DNA of 64,000 nt from Mycolicibacterium nivoides (GTDB lineage Bacteria > Actinomycetota > Actinomycetes > Mycobacteriales > Mycobacteriaceae), in NCBI RefSeq assembly GCF_003855255.1, contig NZ_CP034072.1:6762897-6826896 (forward strand), given 5' to 3'. Shown here piece after piece: positions 54,186-61,192 of the stretch (positions are counted from its first letter, which is position 1; each line of letters starts with the position of its first letter). Under the pieces are notes generated by a model. That model searched no databases. It was not told the origin of the DNA and saw only the letters and a program-made list of their open reading frames with translations. Position numbers and translations under genes: made by a program.

Positions 54186-54878
54186 ATGGGTCGGCTACAC
54201 ATCCTGGGCGCGGTGATTGCGCTCGTCTTCGCGACCCTGCTGGCGCCGACGGCGGCCGCGGGCGGCTATCGGACGATCACCCTGACCTTCGTCCGGCACG
54301 CCCAGTCGGCGGGCAATGCCTCGGGACTGATCGACAGCTCCACCCCGGGCCCGTCGCTCACGGACCTGGGCCGGACCCAGGCCGTCGCCAGCGCACAGCG
54401 GCTCGCGTCCCACCACTACGACGGCATCTTCGCCTCGACCATGGTCCGGACCCAGCAGACCGCCCAGCCCATGGCGGACACCCTCCACGAGCCGATCACC
54501 GTGCTGCCCGGGCTCCATGAGGTCGAGGCAGGCGTCTACGAGGGTCAACCCGAGGCGAGCGCGGTCCAGACGTACTTCGCGGCACCGGAGCAGTGGTTGC
54601 GCGGGGATCGAAGCGCCCGGATACCCGGTTCGATCGACGGCAACGAGTTCGACGCCCGGTTCGACGGGGCGGTGCAACAGATCTACGACAGCGGCGACGA
54701 CAACCCCGTCGCGTACTCGCACGGCGCCGCGATCATGTTGTGGGTCCAGATGAACGTCGGCAATCCCAATCCCCAACTGCTGATGCAACACCCGCTGGAC
54801 AACACCGGCTACGTCGTCATCAAGGGCAATCCGACCGACGGCTGGACCCTGACCGACTGGGACGGGGCCGGAAGCTAG
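54186..54878 (+). CDS. Secreted histidine phosphatase-family protein
   Basis: 230 residues. Signal peptide ending near TAAAGG (residue 26), then the RHG-type motif TFVRHAQSAGNASG with the phospho-accepting His, STMVRTQQTA with the second Arg, LHEVEAGVYEG with the acid, and AYSHGAAIMLW with the second His: a complete phosphoglycerate-mutase-like active site. It should remove phosphate from an extracytoplasmic substrate. GGAGAGG lies upstream of the ATG. Divergent from the methyltransferase gene. Confidence 0.88.
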   Translation: MGRLHILGAVIALVFATLLAPTAAAGGYRTITLTFVRHAQSAGNASGLIDSSTPGPSLTDLGRTQAVASAQRLASHHYDGIFASTMVRTQQTAQPMADTLHEPITVLPGLHEVEAGVYEGQPEASAVQTYFAAPEQWLRGDRSARIPGSIDGNEFDARFDGAVQQIYDSGDDNPVAYSHGAAIMLWVQMNVGNPNPQLLMQHPLDNTGYVVIKGNPTDGWTLTDWDGAGS

Positions 54879-54996
54879 CTGCCGATGTGACCTGCCGGTC
54901 ATAGACTCCCGGAATGCGGCGCCGGTCACGTCTGGTTCGAACCACGGCCGGGCGCGGATACTGTGTGCCAAGGCAATCGCAGATGGGAGCGGGGCT

Positions 54997-55284
54997 ATGA
55001 GGTTTCGGTTGTTGCCATACGTGACCGTCGAGGTCGACGACCGAGTACGGCTGCGGGCACGCAGGGCCGGCGAGCGTCTCCGGGTCAACCTCAGGGCCTA
55101 CCTGCGCAGTGCCGCCGACGAGGTCGAGACCGCCAGCGGCCGGGTCCGCGACCTGTGCGACAACGCGGTGAACCGCGTCGACCTGGCAGTCGCCAACGTC
55201 AACGACAAGATCGCCCCAGAGCCGCCTGCCGATCCCGCAAAATCCTCCGACGAGCCCCCGAAGCGGCATCTGCAGGTTGTCTAG
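54997..55284 (+). CDS. Small charged protein of unknown function
   Basis: 95 residues, ATG 54997 with GGAGCGGGG upstream. The N-terminal two thirds are rich in Arg and predicted helical (VRLRARRAGERLRVNLRAYLRSAADEVETA, VRDLCDNAVNRVDLAVANVND); the C-terminus is Pro/Glu/Lys-rich. No family recognised. Codon use is like its neighbours and the frame is sustained, so it is probably real. Confidence 0.55.
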   Translation: MRFRLLPYVTVEVDDRVRLRARRAGERLRVNLRAYLRSAADEVETASGRVRDLCDNAVNRVDLAVANVNDKIAPEPPADPAKSSDEPPKRHLQVV

Positions 55285-55362
55285 ATCCCGGTCCAACCCC
55301 GGGCGGCGCGCCAACCGTCAGCGCTCTACGGTTGGAGGGCACTGGCCTTCTCCCCTCTAGAG

Positions 55363-55382
55363 CGGGCCGACATACTGGCCCG
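55363..55382 (+). promoter_or_regulatory. Inverted repeat ahead of the DMT transporter gene
   Basis: CGGGCC, 8-nt loop, GGCCCG, 17 bp before the transporter start. Possibly the terminator of the small upstream gene (no T-tract) or part of the transporter leader. Confidence 0.3.
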
Positions 55383-55399
55383 AAAGGGGTTGACGAGGC

Positions 55400-56326
55400 T
55401 TGCTCGGCAACAGTCTTGCGGTGCTCTTCGCCCTGTGCGCAGCGGTCTTCGCGGCTGTCGGCATTGTGGTGCGACAGCGCGCCACCATGGACGTTCCGCC
55501 CGAGAAGGGTGTCAGCACAGTCATGCTGCGCACGCTGCTGCGCCGCAGGTTGTGGTGGGCGGGAACCGCGTCCGCGGTGGCCGGGTACGCGTTCCAGGCG
55601 CTGGCGCTCGGATTCGGCTCGCTGCTGCTCGTCCAACCGGTGCTCGTATCGGCGTTGTTGTTCGCGCTTCCGCTCAGCGCCCGGCTGGCCCACCGCCGGG
55701 TCAGCCGTGCCGAATGGCTGTGGGCCCTGCTGCTGACCGGGGCTCTGACCGTGTTCGTCGCGCTGGCCAGGGCCAGCACCGGAACCTATGGGGTGTCGGT
55801 GGCCACCACGGTCACCGTCGTCGTGGTGTGCGCGGCCGCGGTCGGCCTGTGTGTCCTGGCCGCCACGCGGAGCTCCGACTGGCGCCGCGCGGTGCTGCTG
55901 GCACTCGCGGTCGGCGTGATGTTCGGCGTCGTCGCGGTGCTGACCAAGATCGTGATGCACACGATCGCCGTGGACGGTGTCCTCGCCGTGCTGACCACGC
56001 CCGCCCTGTACCTGGTGGTGACACTCGGGGTCGTCGCGACGCTGCTGCAGCAGTCGGCATTTCACGCCGGATCGCTGCAAACCTCGGTGCCGACCATGCT
56101 GGTACTCGAGCCCGTGGTGGCGGTGGTGCTCGGCTCTGTCGTATTGGGTGAGCACCTGTCGATCACCGGTTGGGAACCGGTGGCCCTGTCGGTGGCGATC
56201 GGTGCGATGGCCGCAGCGACCATCGCACTGGGCCGTGACGAGGGCGCCTACGAGGAGAAGCTCGAGGCCGAGCTGGAGACCAAGACGGCCGGGCAGCACG
56301 TCCAGACGGCAGGCGAGGACCGCTAG
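55400..56326 (+). CDS. DMT-superfamily (EamA-like) membrane transporter
   Basis: 308 residues from TTG 55400. Nine to ten hydrophobic helices in the drug/metabolite-transporter pattern, with the first repeat LAVLFALCAAVFAAVGIVVRQRA and later PTMLVLEPVVAVVLGSVVLGEHLSITGW, the EamA signature of the second repeat. The C-terminal 40 residues are charged and cytosolic (EEKLEAELETKT). Substrate unknown. The TTG start is inferred from homology to proteins beginning MLGN. Confidence 0.82.
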   Translation: MLGNSLAVLFALCAAVFAAVGIVVRQRATMDVPPEKGVSTVMLRTLLRRRLWWAGTASAVAGYAFQALALGFGSLLLVQPVLVSALLFALPLSARLAHRRVSRAEWLWALLLTGALTVFVALARASTGTYGVSVATTVTVVVVCAAAVGLCVLAATRSSDWRRAVLLALAVGVMFGVVAVLTKIVMHTIAVDGVLAVLTTPALYLVVTLGVVATLLQQSAFHAGSLQTSVPTMLVLEPVVAVVLGSVVLGEHLSITGWEPVALSVAIGAMAAATIALGRDEGAYEEKLEAELETKTAGQHVQTAGEDR

Positions 56327-56334
56327 GCGTACCG

Positions 56335-57579
56335 CTACGGGTTGATCGTGTTCTCGCCGATCTGGCGGCCCCACACATACTCGGACACCAGCGGCTGGCC
56401 GAGTTCGAAGTGGTTGTACGGCGCGATCGAGGCACCGATGTCCATGACCAGATACGGGGCCGGCCAGAGGTCCTTGGTGACGGGCTGCCAGCAGCCGGGC
56501 CGCCCCTCGGGACCACCGGTGGCGTTGACCCGGGGCAGGTTGTCCGGATACACCCACGCGTTGGGGGCGCCGACCAGGAAGTCCTGCAGCTCGAACCCGT
56601 AGCCGTTGCGGGTCTGCTGGGCGAACTTCGGGGCGGCCTCGGCGTAGTTGTGGATCATGCAGTACAGCGCCGGGCTGTTGCGGTCGAGCATCGCGCTGAC
56701 CGGCAGCAGGTCCTGGGCGCCGCGGACCAGATAGGGGCCGCCGCGCTCGAAGATGTCGCCGCCGGTGTTGCCGAAGCCGACCGCCGCCACCAGGGCCTGG
56801 TCCAGGTTCCCGCGCTGCTGGTTGAGGGTGCGGGCGGTGGTGACCGCGTTGGTCAGGCCGTCGAACAGGTCGGGGGCCGCGTTGGCGTAGACCTCGCCCA
56901 GGTCGGCCAGTCCGGAGATGTCGCGGCGGATCTGGGGCATGCGCGGGTTGAGGTCGGCCAGGATGTCGTTGCCGTTGACGATCGACTGGCCGAACTTGTC
57001 ACCCAGGCCGTCGAGGGCTTGGGCGGTGGCGGTCAGGGTCTCGTTGAGCTTGATCGGGTCGATCTGCTCGGAGATCGCGGTGATGGTCTCGAAAAGGGTG
57101 TTGAACTCCGTGGTCACACCCGCGGCCCGGATCGGGGTGGACGGGGAGACCCGCTGCGGCGACGGATTGTCCGGGGCGACGAACGAGATGTACTTGTTGC
57201 CGAACACCGTCGTGGCCTTCAGCTCGGCGGTCACGTTCTCCGGGATCAGCTTCAGGTACTTGGGCTTGATGTCCAGGGTCAATTTGGCCTGCTGCTCGCC
57301 GTCGACCTCGGCCACGTCCACGGCGGTCAGCCGGCCGATGGGCACCCCGTTGAAGGTGACCTTCGAGCCCGGGTCCATCGACAGACCGGATCGGTTGGAC
57401 AGCACGGTGAGCTGCGTCTTCTCCTCGAACGCACCCCGGAACTGCATCCACGTCAACGCCAGCACCGCGACCAGCAGAATGGCCATGCCCGCGCACGCGG
57501 TCTTGTACGGCGGGTCGTACCGCCAGTGCTTGACCCGCTGTTGGAAGCGGTCCCGCAGTGTCGCGGTGGATGAGGCCAC
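56335..57579 (-). CDS. Orphan MceA-like (MCE/MlaD-domain) protein
   Basis: 414 residues from GTG 57579, GGAGG 7 nt upstream. One transmembrane helix (about 30-46) anchors an MCE domain: VLSNRSGLSMDPGSKVTFNGVPIGRLTAVDV, then VTAELKATTVFGNKYISFV, and a long helical segment (about 155-300) with FNTLFETITAISEQIDPIKLNETL. The C-terminus has two Cys (LYCMIHNY, PGCWQP). MCE proteins form hexameric lipid-import tubes encoded with yrbE permeases and five more mce genes; none of those lies here, so this one stands alone. Confidence 0.9.
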   Translation of the reverse strand: MASSTATLRDRFQQRVKHWRYDPPYKTACAGMAILLVAVLALTWMQFRGAFEEKTQLTVLSNRSGLSMDPGSKVTFNGVPIGRLTAVDVAEVDGEQQAKLTLDIKPKYLKLIPENVTAELKATTVFGNKYISFVAPDNPSPQRVSPSTPIRAAGVTTEFNTLFETITAISEQIDPIKLNETLTATAQALDGLGDKFGQSIVNGNDILADLNPRMPQIRRDISGLADLGEVYANAAPDLFDGLTNAVTTARTLNQQRGNLDQALVAAVGFGNTGGDIFERGGPYLVRGAQDLLPVSAMLDRNSPALYCMIHNYAEAAPKFAQQTRNGYGFELQDFLVGAPNAWVYPDNLPRVNATGGPEGRPGCWQPVTKDLWPAPYLVMDIGASIAPYNHFELGQPLVSEYVWGRQIGENTINP

Positions 57580-57606
57580 GCGCAAACCTCCGAATTATTG
57601 ACGCAG

Positions 57607-57642
57607 CCAAAAAACTAAGTTCGGCAAACTGTCCCAAAAAAC
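57607..57642. repeat. Pair of A-tract direct repeats upstream of the mce gene
   Basis: CCAAAAAAC occurs at 57607-57615 and 57634-57642, 27 bp apart, in an AT-rich stretch upstream of the mce start. On the minus strand the first contributes to TAGTTT, a -10 candidate. Spaced A-tracts bend DNA and often bind nucleoid proteins. Confidence 0.5.
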
Positions 57643-57688
57643 CAGAGATAAGTGCAACTACTGAGGCCCCGGTGCGTCGAAGATCAAA

Positions 57689-57704
57689 CTCCCGGTACCG
57701 GGAG
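57689..57704 (-). terminator. Likely terminator after the SDR gene
   Basis: CTCCCGGTACCGGGAG is a perfect 16-bp palindrome; on the minus strand it folds as a 6-bp GC stem with loop GTAC followed by TTTGATCTT, about 25 bp after the SDR stop at 57730. The T-run is short, as usual for mycobacteria. Confidence 0.5.
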
Positions 57705-57729
57705 ACCCCCGTCACAGCGTAGGCGCTGA

Positions 57730-58446
57730 TCAGGTATTGCGACCGCCGTTCACGCCGACGATCTGGCCGGTGATATAGCCGGCTTCTTCTGAGATCAAGA
57801 ATGAACACGTGGCGGCAATGTCCTCGGGCTTGCCCATTCGGCGCACCGGCGTGGCCTTGATGGTGTCGCGAATGTCGCCGAGTTCGCCCCGGGATTCCGC
57901 GGCGCGCAGCATCGGCGTGTCGATGAAACCCGGCGGTACGGCGTTGACTGTGATCCCGGCCGGACCGAATTCCAGCGCCAGCGACTTGGTCAGCCCGTTG
58001 ACGGCGGACTTGGCGGCCACGTAGTCGGACATGTACGGGACACCGGAGTGCGTGCTCGACGACGAGATGTTGACGATGCGGCCCCAGCCGGCCTCGATCA
58101 TGTCGGGCAGGGCGGCCTGCACGACATGGAAGACGCCGTTGAGATTGACGTCGATGACCTTCTGCCAGCGCTCGAAGGTGAGGTCGGTGAACGGCGTGAA
58201 ATCGCTGAGACCGGCCGAATTGACCAGGATCGTGACGGGGCCCAACTGCTCGCGGACCGCCTTGAAGGCGGCATCGACCTGGGCCCGGTCGGTGACGTCG
58301 GCGGCGTAGGAGTACTCGGCCCCGGTCGAGTTGAGGTCGAGGGTGGCGACCCGGTATCCGTCGGCGGCGAGGCGGTCGGTGATCGCCTTGCCGATTCCGG
58401 ATGCGCCTCCGGTCACCAACGCTGTCTTCTGCTGCGGGGTGGTCAT
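57730..58446 (-). CDS. Short-chain dehydrogenase/reductase (FabG-like)
   Basis: 238 residues. TGGASGIGKAI (13-23), NSAG, the Ser of ISSSSTHSG, and YVAAK form a complete classical SDR active site; the end GYITGQIVGVNGG is FabG-like. Cofactor choice is open; the Asp after beta2 (ATLDLNS) favours NAD(H). It follows the TetR gene by 43 nt on the same strand and is probably part of the regulon with the divergent P450 operon. Confidence 0.92.
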   Translation of the reverse strand: MTTPQQKTALVTGGASGIGKAITDRLAADGYRVATLDLNSTGAEYSYAADVTDRAQVDAAFKAVREQLGPVTILVNSAGLSDFTPFTDLTFERWQKVIDVNLNGVFHVVQAALPDMIEAGWGRIVNISSSSTHSGVPYMSDYVAAKSAVNGLTKSLALEFGPAGITVNAVPPGFIDTPMLRAAESRGELGDIRDTIKATPVRRMGKPEDIAATCSFLISEEAGYITGQIVGVNGGRNT

Positions 58447-58489
58447 GGGAGTTCCCTTCGGTAATTCGTTTGAATATCAATCGTTTTCG

Positions 58490-59065
58490 TCAGCGCCGGG
58501 GAGCCCGCAGGCCGAGGGTGCGGCGCGCCGCGTCGATCAGGTAGCGGGAGAGGTCCTCATCGGAGGTGTCCTCGCCGGCCACGCCCGCGCCCCCGGCGAT
58601 GCCGGAGAACACCATGGCGGCCTTGACCGTCCCGGCCGGGCCCGGATCGACATCGGTCAGCAGGGCCATCTGCCTGCTGATCACGCCGTCCCATTCCGGC
58701 CGGTTCCGCAGCGCCTCGTTCACGCTCGGATCGCTGGCCAGGACCGACACCAGGGCGCGGTTGTGGACCGCCAGTTCGGCGTAGCCGCGCACCATCTGAT
58801 CGGCGCGGCCGGCTGCGCTGCGCTGTCCCTCGGCTTCTTCGATCACGGTCTGTATCCGGGTCAGGAACGGTTCGACCACCGCGCTCAACAACTGTTCGCG
58901 GGTGCGGAAGTGGTAGTAGATCGCCGCCTTGGTGAACCCCAGTTCGTCGGCGATCATCTGCAGCGATGTGCCGGCGAAGCCGTGGCGGGTGATCAGCCGG
59001 ACGGCGGCTTCGACGAGCCGCTCGCGGGTGGCGCCCGCACCGGCCGCGTCGTCGGCGTGGTCCAT
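58490..59065 (-). CDS. TetR-family repressor
   Basis: 191 residues. HTH: TRERLVEAAVRLITRHGFAGTSLQMIADELGFTKAAIYYHFRTREQLLSAVV, with the recognition helix FTKAAIYYHF typical of FadR/KstR-like actinobacterial TetRs. It is divergent from the CMD-P450-ferredoxin operon with a 20-bp perfect palindrome between them, and precedes an SDR gene, so it likely controls both directions. Confidence 0.92.
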   Translation of the reverse strand: MDHADDAAGAGATRERLVEAAVRLITRHGFAGTSLQMIADELGFTKAAIYYHFRTREQLLSAVVEPFLTRIQTVIEEAEGQRSAAGRADQMVRGYAELAVHNRALVSVLASDPSVNEALRNRPEWDGVISRQMALLTDVDPGPAGTVKAAMVFSGIAGGAGVAGEDTSDEDLSRYLIDAARRTLGLRAPRR

Positions 59066-59100
59066 TCGGCCCTCCCTTCCATGTGCATTCTTAGCCGATC

Positions 59101-59141
59101 TACTTTACGATCGTAAAGTACGCTACTAGTCGATCGTAAAG
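59101..59141. promoter_or_regulatory. TetR operator: 20-bp perfect palindrome plus second partial site
   Basis: TACTTTACGATCGTAAAGTA (59101-59120) is a perfect 20-bp palindrome. A second element, TCGATCGTAAAG (59130-59141), repeats the right half. They lie between the TetR start (59065) and the decarboxylase-fold gene start (59171). Confidence 0.8.
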
Positions 59142-59170
59142 CAGATCGGCACGTTGGAAGGACTGTGCGG

Positions 59171-59731
59171 ATGCTGACGCCGTTGCCGGCAGAGGATTGG
59201 GACGATCAGGCACGCGAGGCGCTGGCCTCCACGGTGCCGCCGGAGCGGCGCAACCCCGACAACGCGGGTAACGCGCTCTCGATCCTGGTCCGCCATCCGG
59301 CTCTGGCCGGCGCGTTCCTGCCGTTCAACACCTACCTGCAGAAGGACTCCACGCTGCCCGAGCGCATCCGCGAACTCGTGATTCTGCGGACCGCGTACCA
59401 CCACGGTTGCGTGTACGAGTGGGGACATCACAGCGCGATGGCCATGCAGGTCGGGCTCGCCGAGGATGATGTCGAGTCAACCCGAAGTGGCTCGGCAGCA
59501 GACGAATTCGACCAGGCAGTGCTCGATGCGGTCGACGAGCTGCACGCCGGGTCGCGGATCTCCGCGCAGACCTGGGAGCGCCTGGGACTGCGGCTCGATG
59601 ACCACCAACGGATGGACCTGATGTTCACCTTCGGTGGTTACAGCACGCTGGCTTTCGCCCTCAACACCTTCGACGTCCAACTCGAGGACGGCGCGGGCAC
59701 CGACGAGTTCTACGCCTCAATGGGGAGCTGA
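59171..59731 (+). CDS. Carboxymuconolactone decarboxylase/AhpD-fold protein
   Basis: 186 residues from ATG 59171 (AAGGA 8 nt upstream; GTG 59165 is too close to it). Helical CMD fold: LSILVRHPALAGAFLPFNTYL, then LPERIRELVILRTAYHHGCVYEWGHH, which keeps the His positions but has only one Cys in place of the C-x-x-C of AhpD, so a peroxidase role is unlikely. The end MFTFGGYSTLAFALNTFDVQL is typical. It heads the operon with a P450 and ferredoxin. Confidence 0.88.
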   Translation: MLTPLPAEDWDDQAREALASTVPPERRNPDNAGNALSILVRHPALAGAFLPFNTYLQKDSTLPERIRELVILRTAYHHGCVYEWGHHSAMAMQVGLAEDDVESTRSGSAADEFDQAVLDAVDELHAGSRISAQTWERLGLRLDDHQRMDLMFTFGGYSTLAFALNTFDVQLEDGAGTDEFYASMGS

Positions 59732-59732
59732 G

Positions 59733-61007
59733 ATGACTGACAACCGGGATTTCTTTCGCGACGAGAGCCTCGTGCCCGACCCCTATCCGTTCCTGGCCGG
59801 GCTGCGGGAGCGTTGTCCGGTGCAGCGGGAACCGCACCAGAACGTGGTGATGGTGACCGGCTACGAGGAGGCCGTCGCGGTGTGCGGCGACCCTGAGACG
59901 TTCTCATCGGCCACCTCGGTGACCGGACCGTTTCCCGGATTCCCGGTCGCGTTGGAGGGACATTCCGATCAAGAGGTCAGCGATCTCATCGACAGGCACC
60001 GTGACGAACTGCCGATGAGCGACCAGATCACCACCTTCGACCCGCCCACCCACACCGAGCACCGCGCGCTGTTGATGGGACTGATCACGCCGAAGCGCCT
60101 CAAGCAGAACGAGGACTTCATGTGGCGGCTGGCCGATCAGGCGTTGGAGCCCTACCTGACACGCGGTGGCGGCGAGTTCATCTCCGAATTCGCCGGTCCG
60201 TTCACGCTTCTGGTGATCGCCGACCTGCTCGGTGTCCCGGAGGACGACCGCGACGAGTTCGCCGCCCGGATGGGTGGGCACGATCAGGCCGGCATCGGCA
60301 GCACCGCCGAGCAGTCGGTCGAACAGAACCCGCTGGAGTACCTGTACGAGAAGTTCTCGGCCTACATCGCCGAGCGCCGGGAGAACCCGCGTGAAGACAC
60401 CCTCACCGAGATGGCCGCCGCGAAGTTCCCGGACGGCTCGACCCCGGAGGTCATCGACGTGGTGCGGTTGGCCGCCAACCTCTACCTGGCCGGCCAGGAA
60501 ACCACGGTGCGGCTGCTGAGTTCCGCGCTCAAACTGCTTGCCGAACGCCAGGATCTGCAGGAGCTGCTGCGTGCCGAACCCGCCAGGATCCCGAATTTCA
60601 TCGAAGAGGCGCTGCGGTGGGAGAGCCCCATCAAGGGTGACTTCCGGCTGGCGCGCAGCGCAGCCACGGTCGGTGGGGTCGACGTGCCGGCCGGGGCCAC
60701 GCTGATGGTGTGCAACGGTGCGGCCAACCGGGACCCGCGTCAGTTCGAGAACCCGGACACCTTCGACGTCGACCGCCCGAATGCCCGCAGGCACATCGCA
60801 TTCGGGCGCGGTGTGCACTCCTGTCCCGGTGCGCCACTGGCACGGGCCGAGGCCCGGGTGTGCCTGGAGCGAATCCTGGCCCGCACCAGCCAGATCCGGC
60901 TGTCAGAAGCCCAACATGGACCGGAAGGCGACCGCCGGTTCGACTACGTTCCGACATACATCCTGCGTGGCCTGACCGTCCTGCACCTCGAGGTCACCCC
61001 GCGATGA
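59733..61007 (+). CDS. Cytochrome P450 with cognate ferredoxin downstream
   Basis: 424 residues from ATG 59733, one base after the previous stop. I-helix LAANLYLAGQETTVRLL (AGQET), K-helix EEALRWESP (ExxR), heme loop FGRGVHSCPGAPLARAEARV with the thiolate Cys near 367. The stop overlaps the ferredoxin ATG as ATGA, so both are made together and the ferredoxin is its probable electron donor. Substrate unknown; the SDR and CMD-fold neighbours suggest stepwise oxidation of a lipid or terpenoid alcohol. Confidence 0.94.
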   Translation: MTDNRDFFRDESLVPDPYPFLAGLRERCPVQREPHQNVVMVTGYEEAVAVCGDPETFSSATSVTGPFPGFPVALEGHSDQEVSDLIDRHRDELPMSDQITTFDPPTHTEHRALLMGLITPKRLKQNEDFMWRLADQALEPYLTRGGGEFISEFAGPFTLLVIADLLGVPEDDRDEFAARMGGHDQAGIGSTAEQSVEQNPLEYLYEKFSAYIAERRENPREDTLTEMAAAKFPDGSTPEVIDVVRLAANLYLAGQETTVRLLSSALKLLAERQDLQELLRAEPARIPNFIEEALRWESPIKGDFRLARSAATVGGVDVPAGATLMVCNGAANRDPRQFENPDTFDVDRPNARRHIAFGRGVHSCPGAPLARAEARVCLERILARTSQIRLSEAQHGPEGDRRFDYVPTYILRGLTVLHLEVTPR

Positions 61008-61192
61008 AGGTCCACGTCGACGACGACCGCTGCCGTGGCCACGGCGTCTGTGTGGCGGTGTGCCCGGACGTGTTCACCCTGACCGACGGTGGTTACGCCG
61101 AGACACTTGTCGACGATGTGCCGCCCGAACTGGCCGCCGAGGTGCCCGAAGCGGTCACCGGGTGCCCGGAGCACGCGATCACGCTCGGCTAG
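61004..61192 (+). CDS. 3Fe-4S ferredoxin of the P450
   Basis: 62 residues. Pattern C-RGHGV-C-VAV-C-PDVF then a distal GCPEHAI: three cluster Cys plus a last one, with His in the place of the fourth ligand (CxxHxxC), typical of the 3Fe-4S ferredoxins that serve actinobacterial P450s. It overlaps the P450 stop (ATGA). Its own TAG stop shares three bases with the stop of the convergent fusA2 gene. Confidence 0.93.
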   Translation: MKVHVDDDRCRGHGVCVAVCPDVFTLTDGGYAETLVDDVPPELAAEVPEAVTGCPEHAITLG

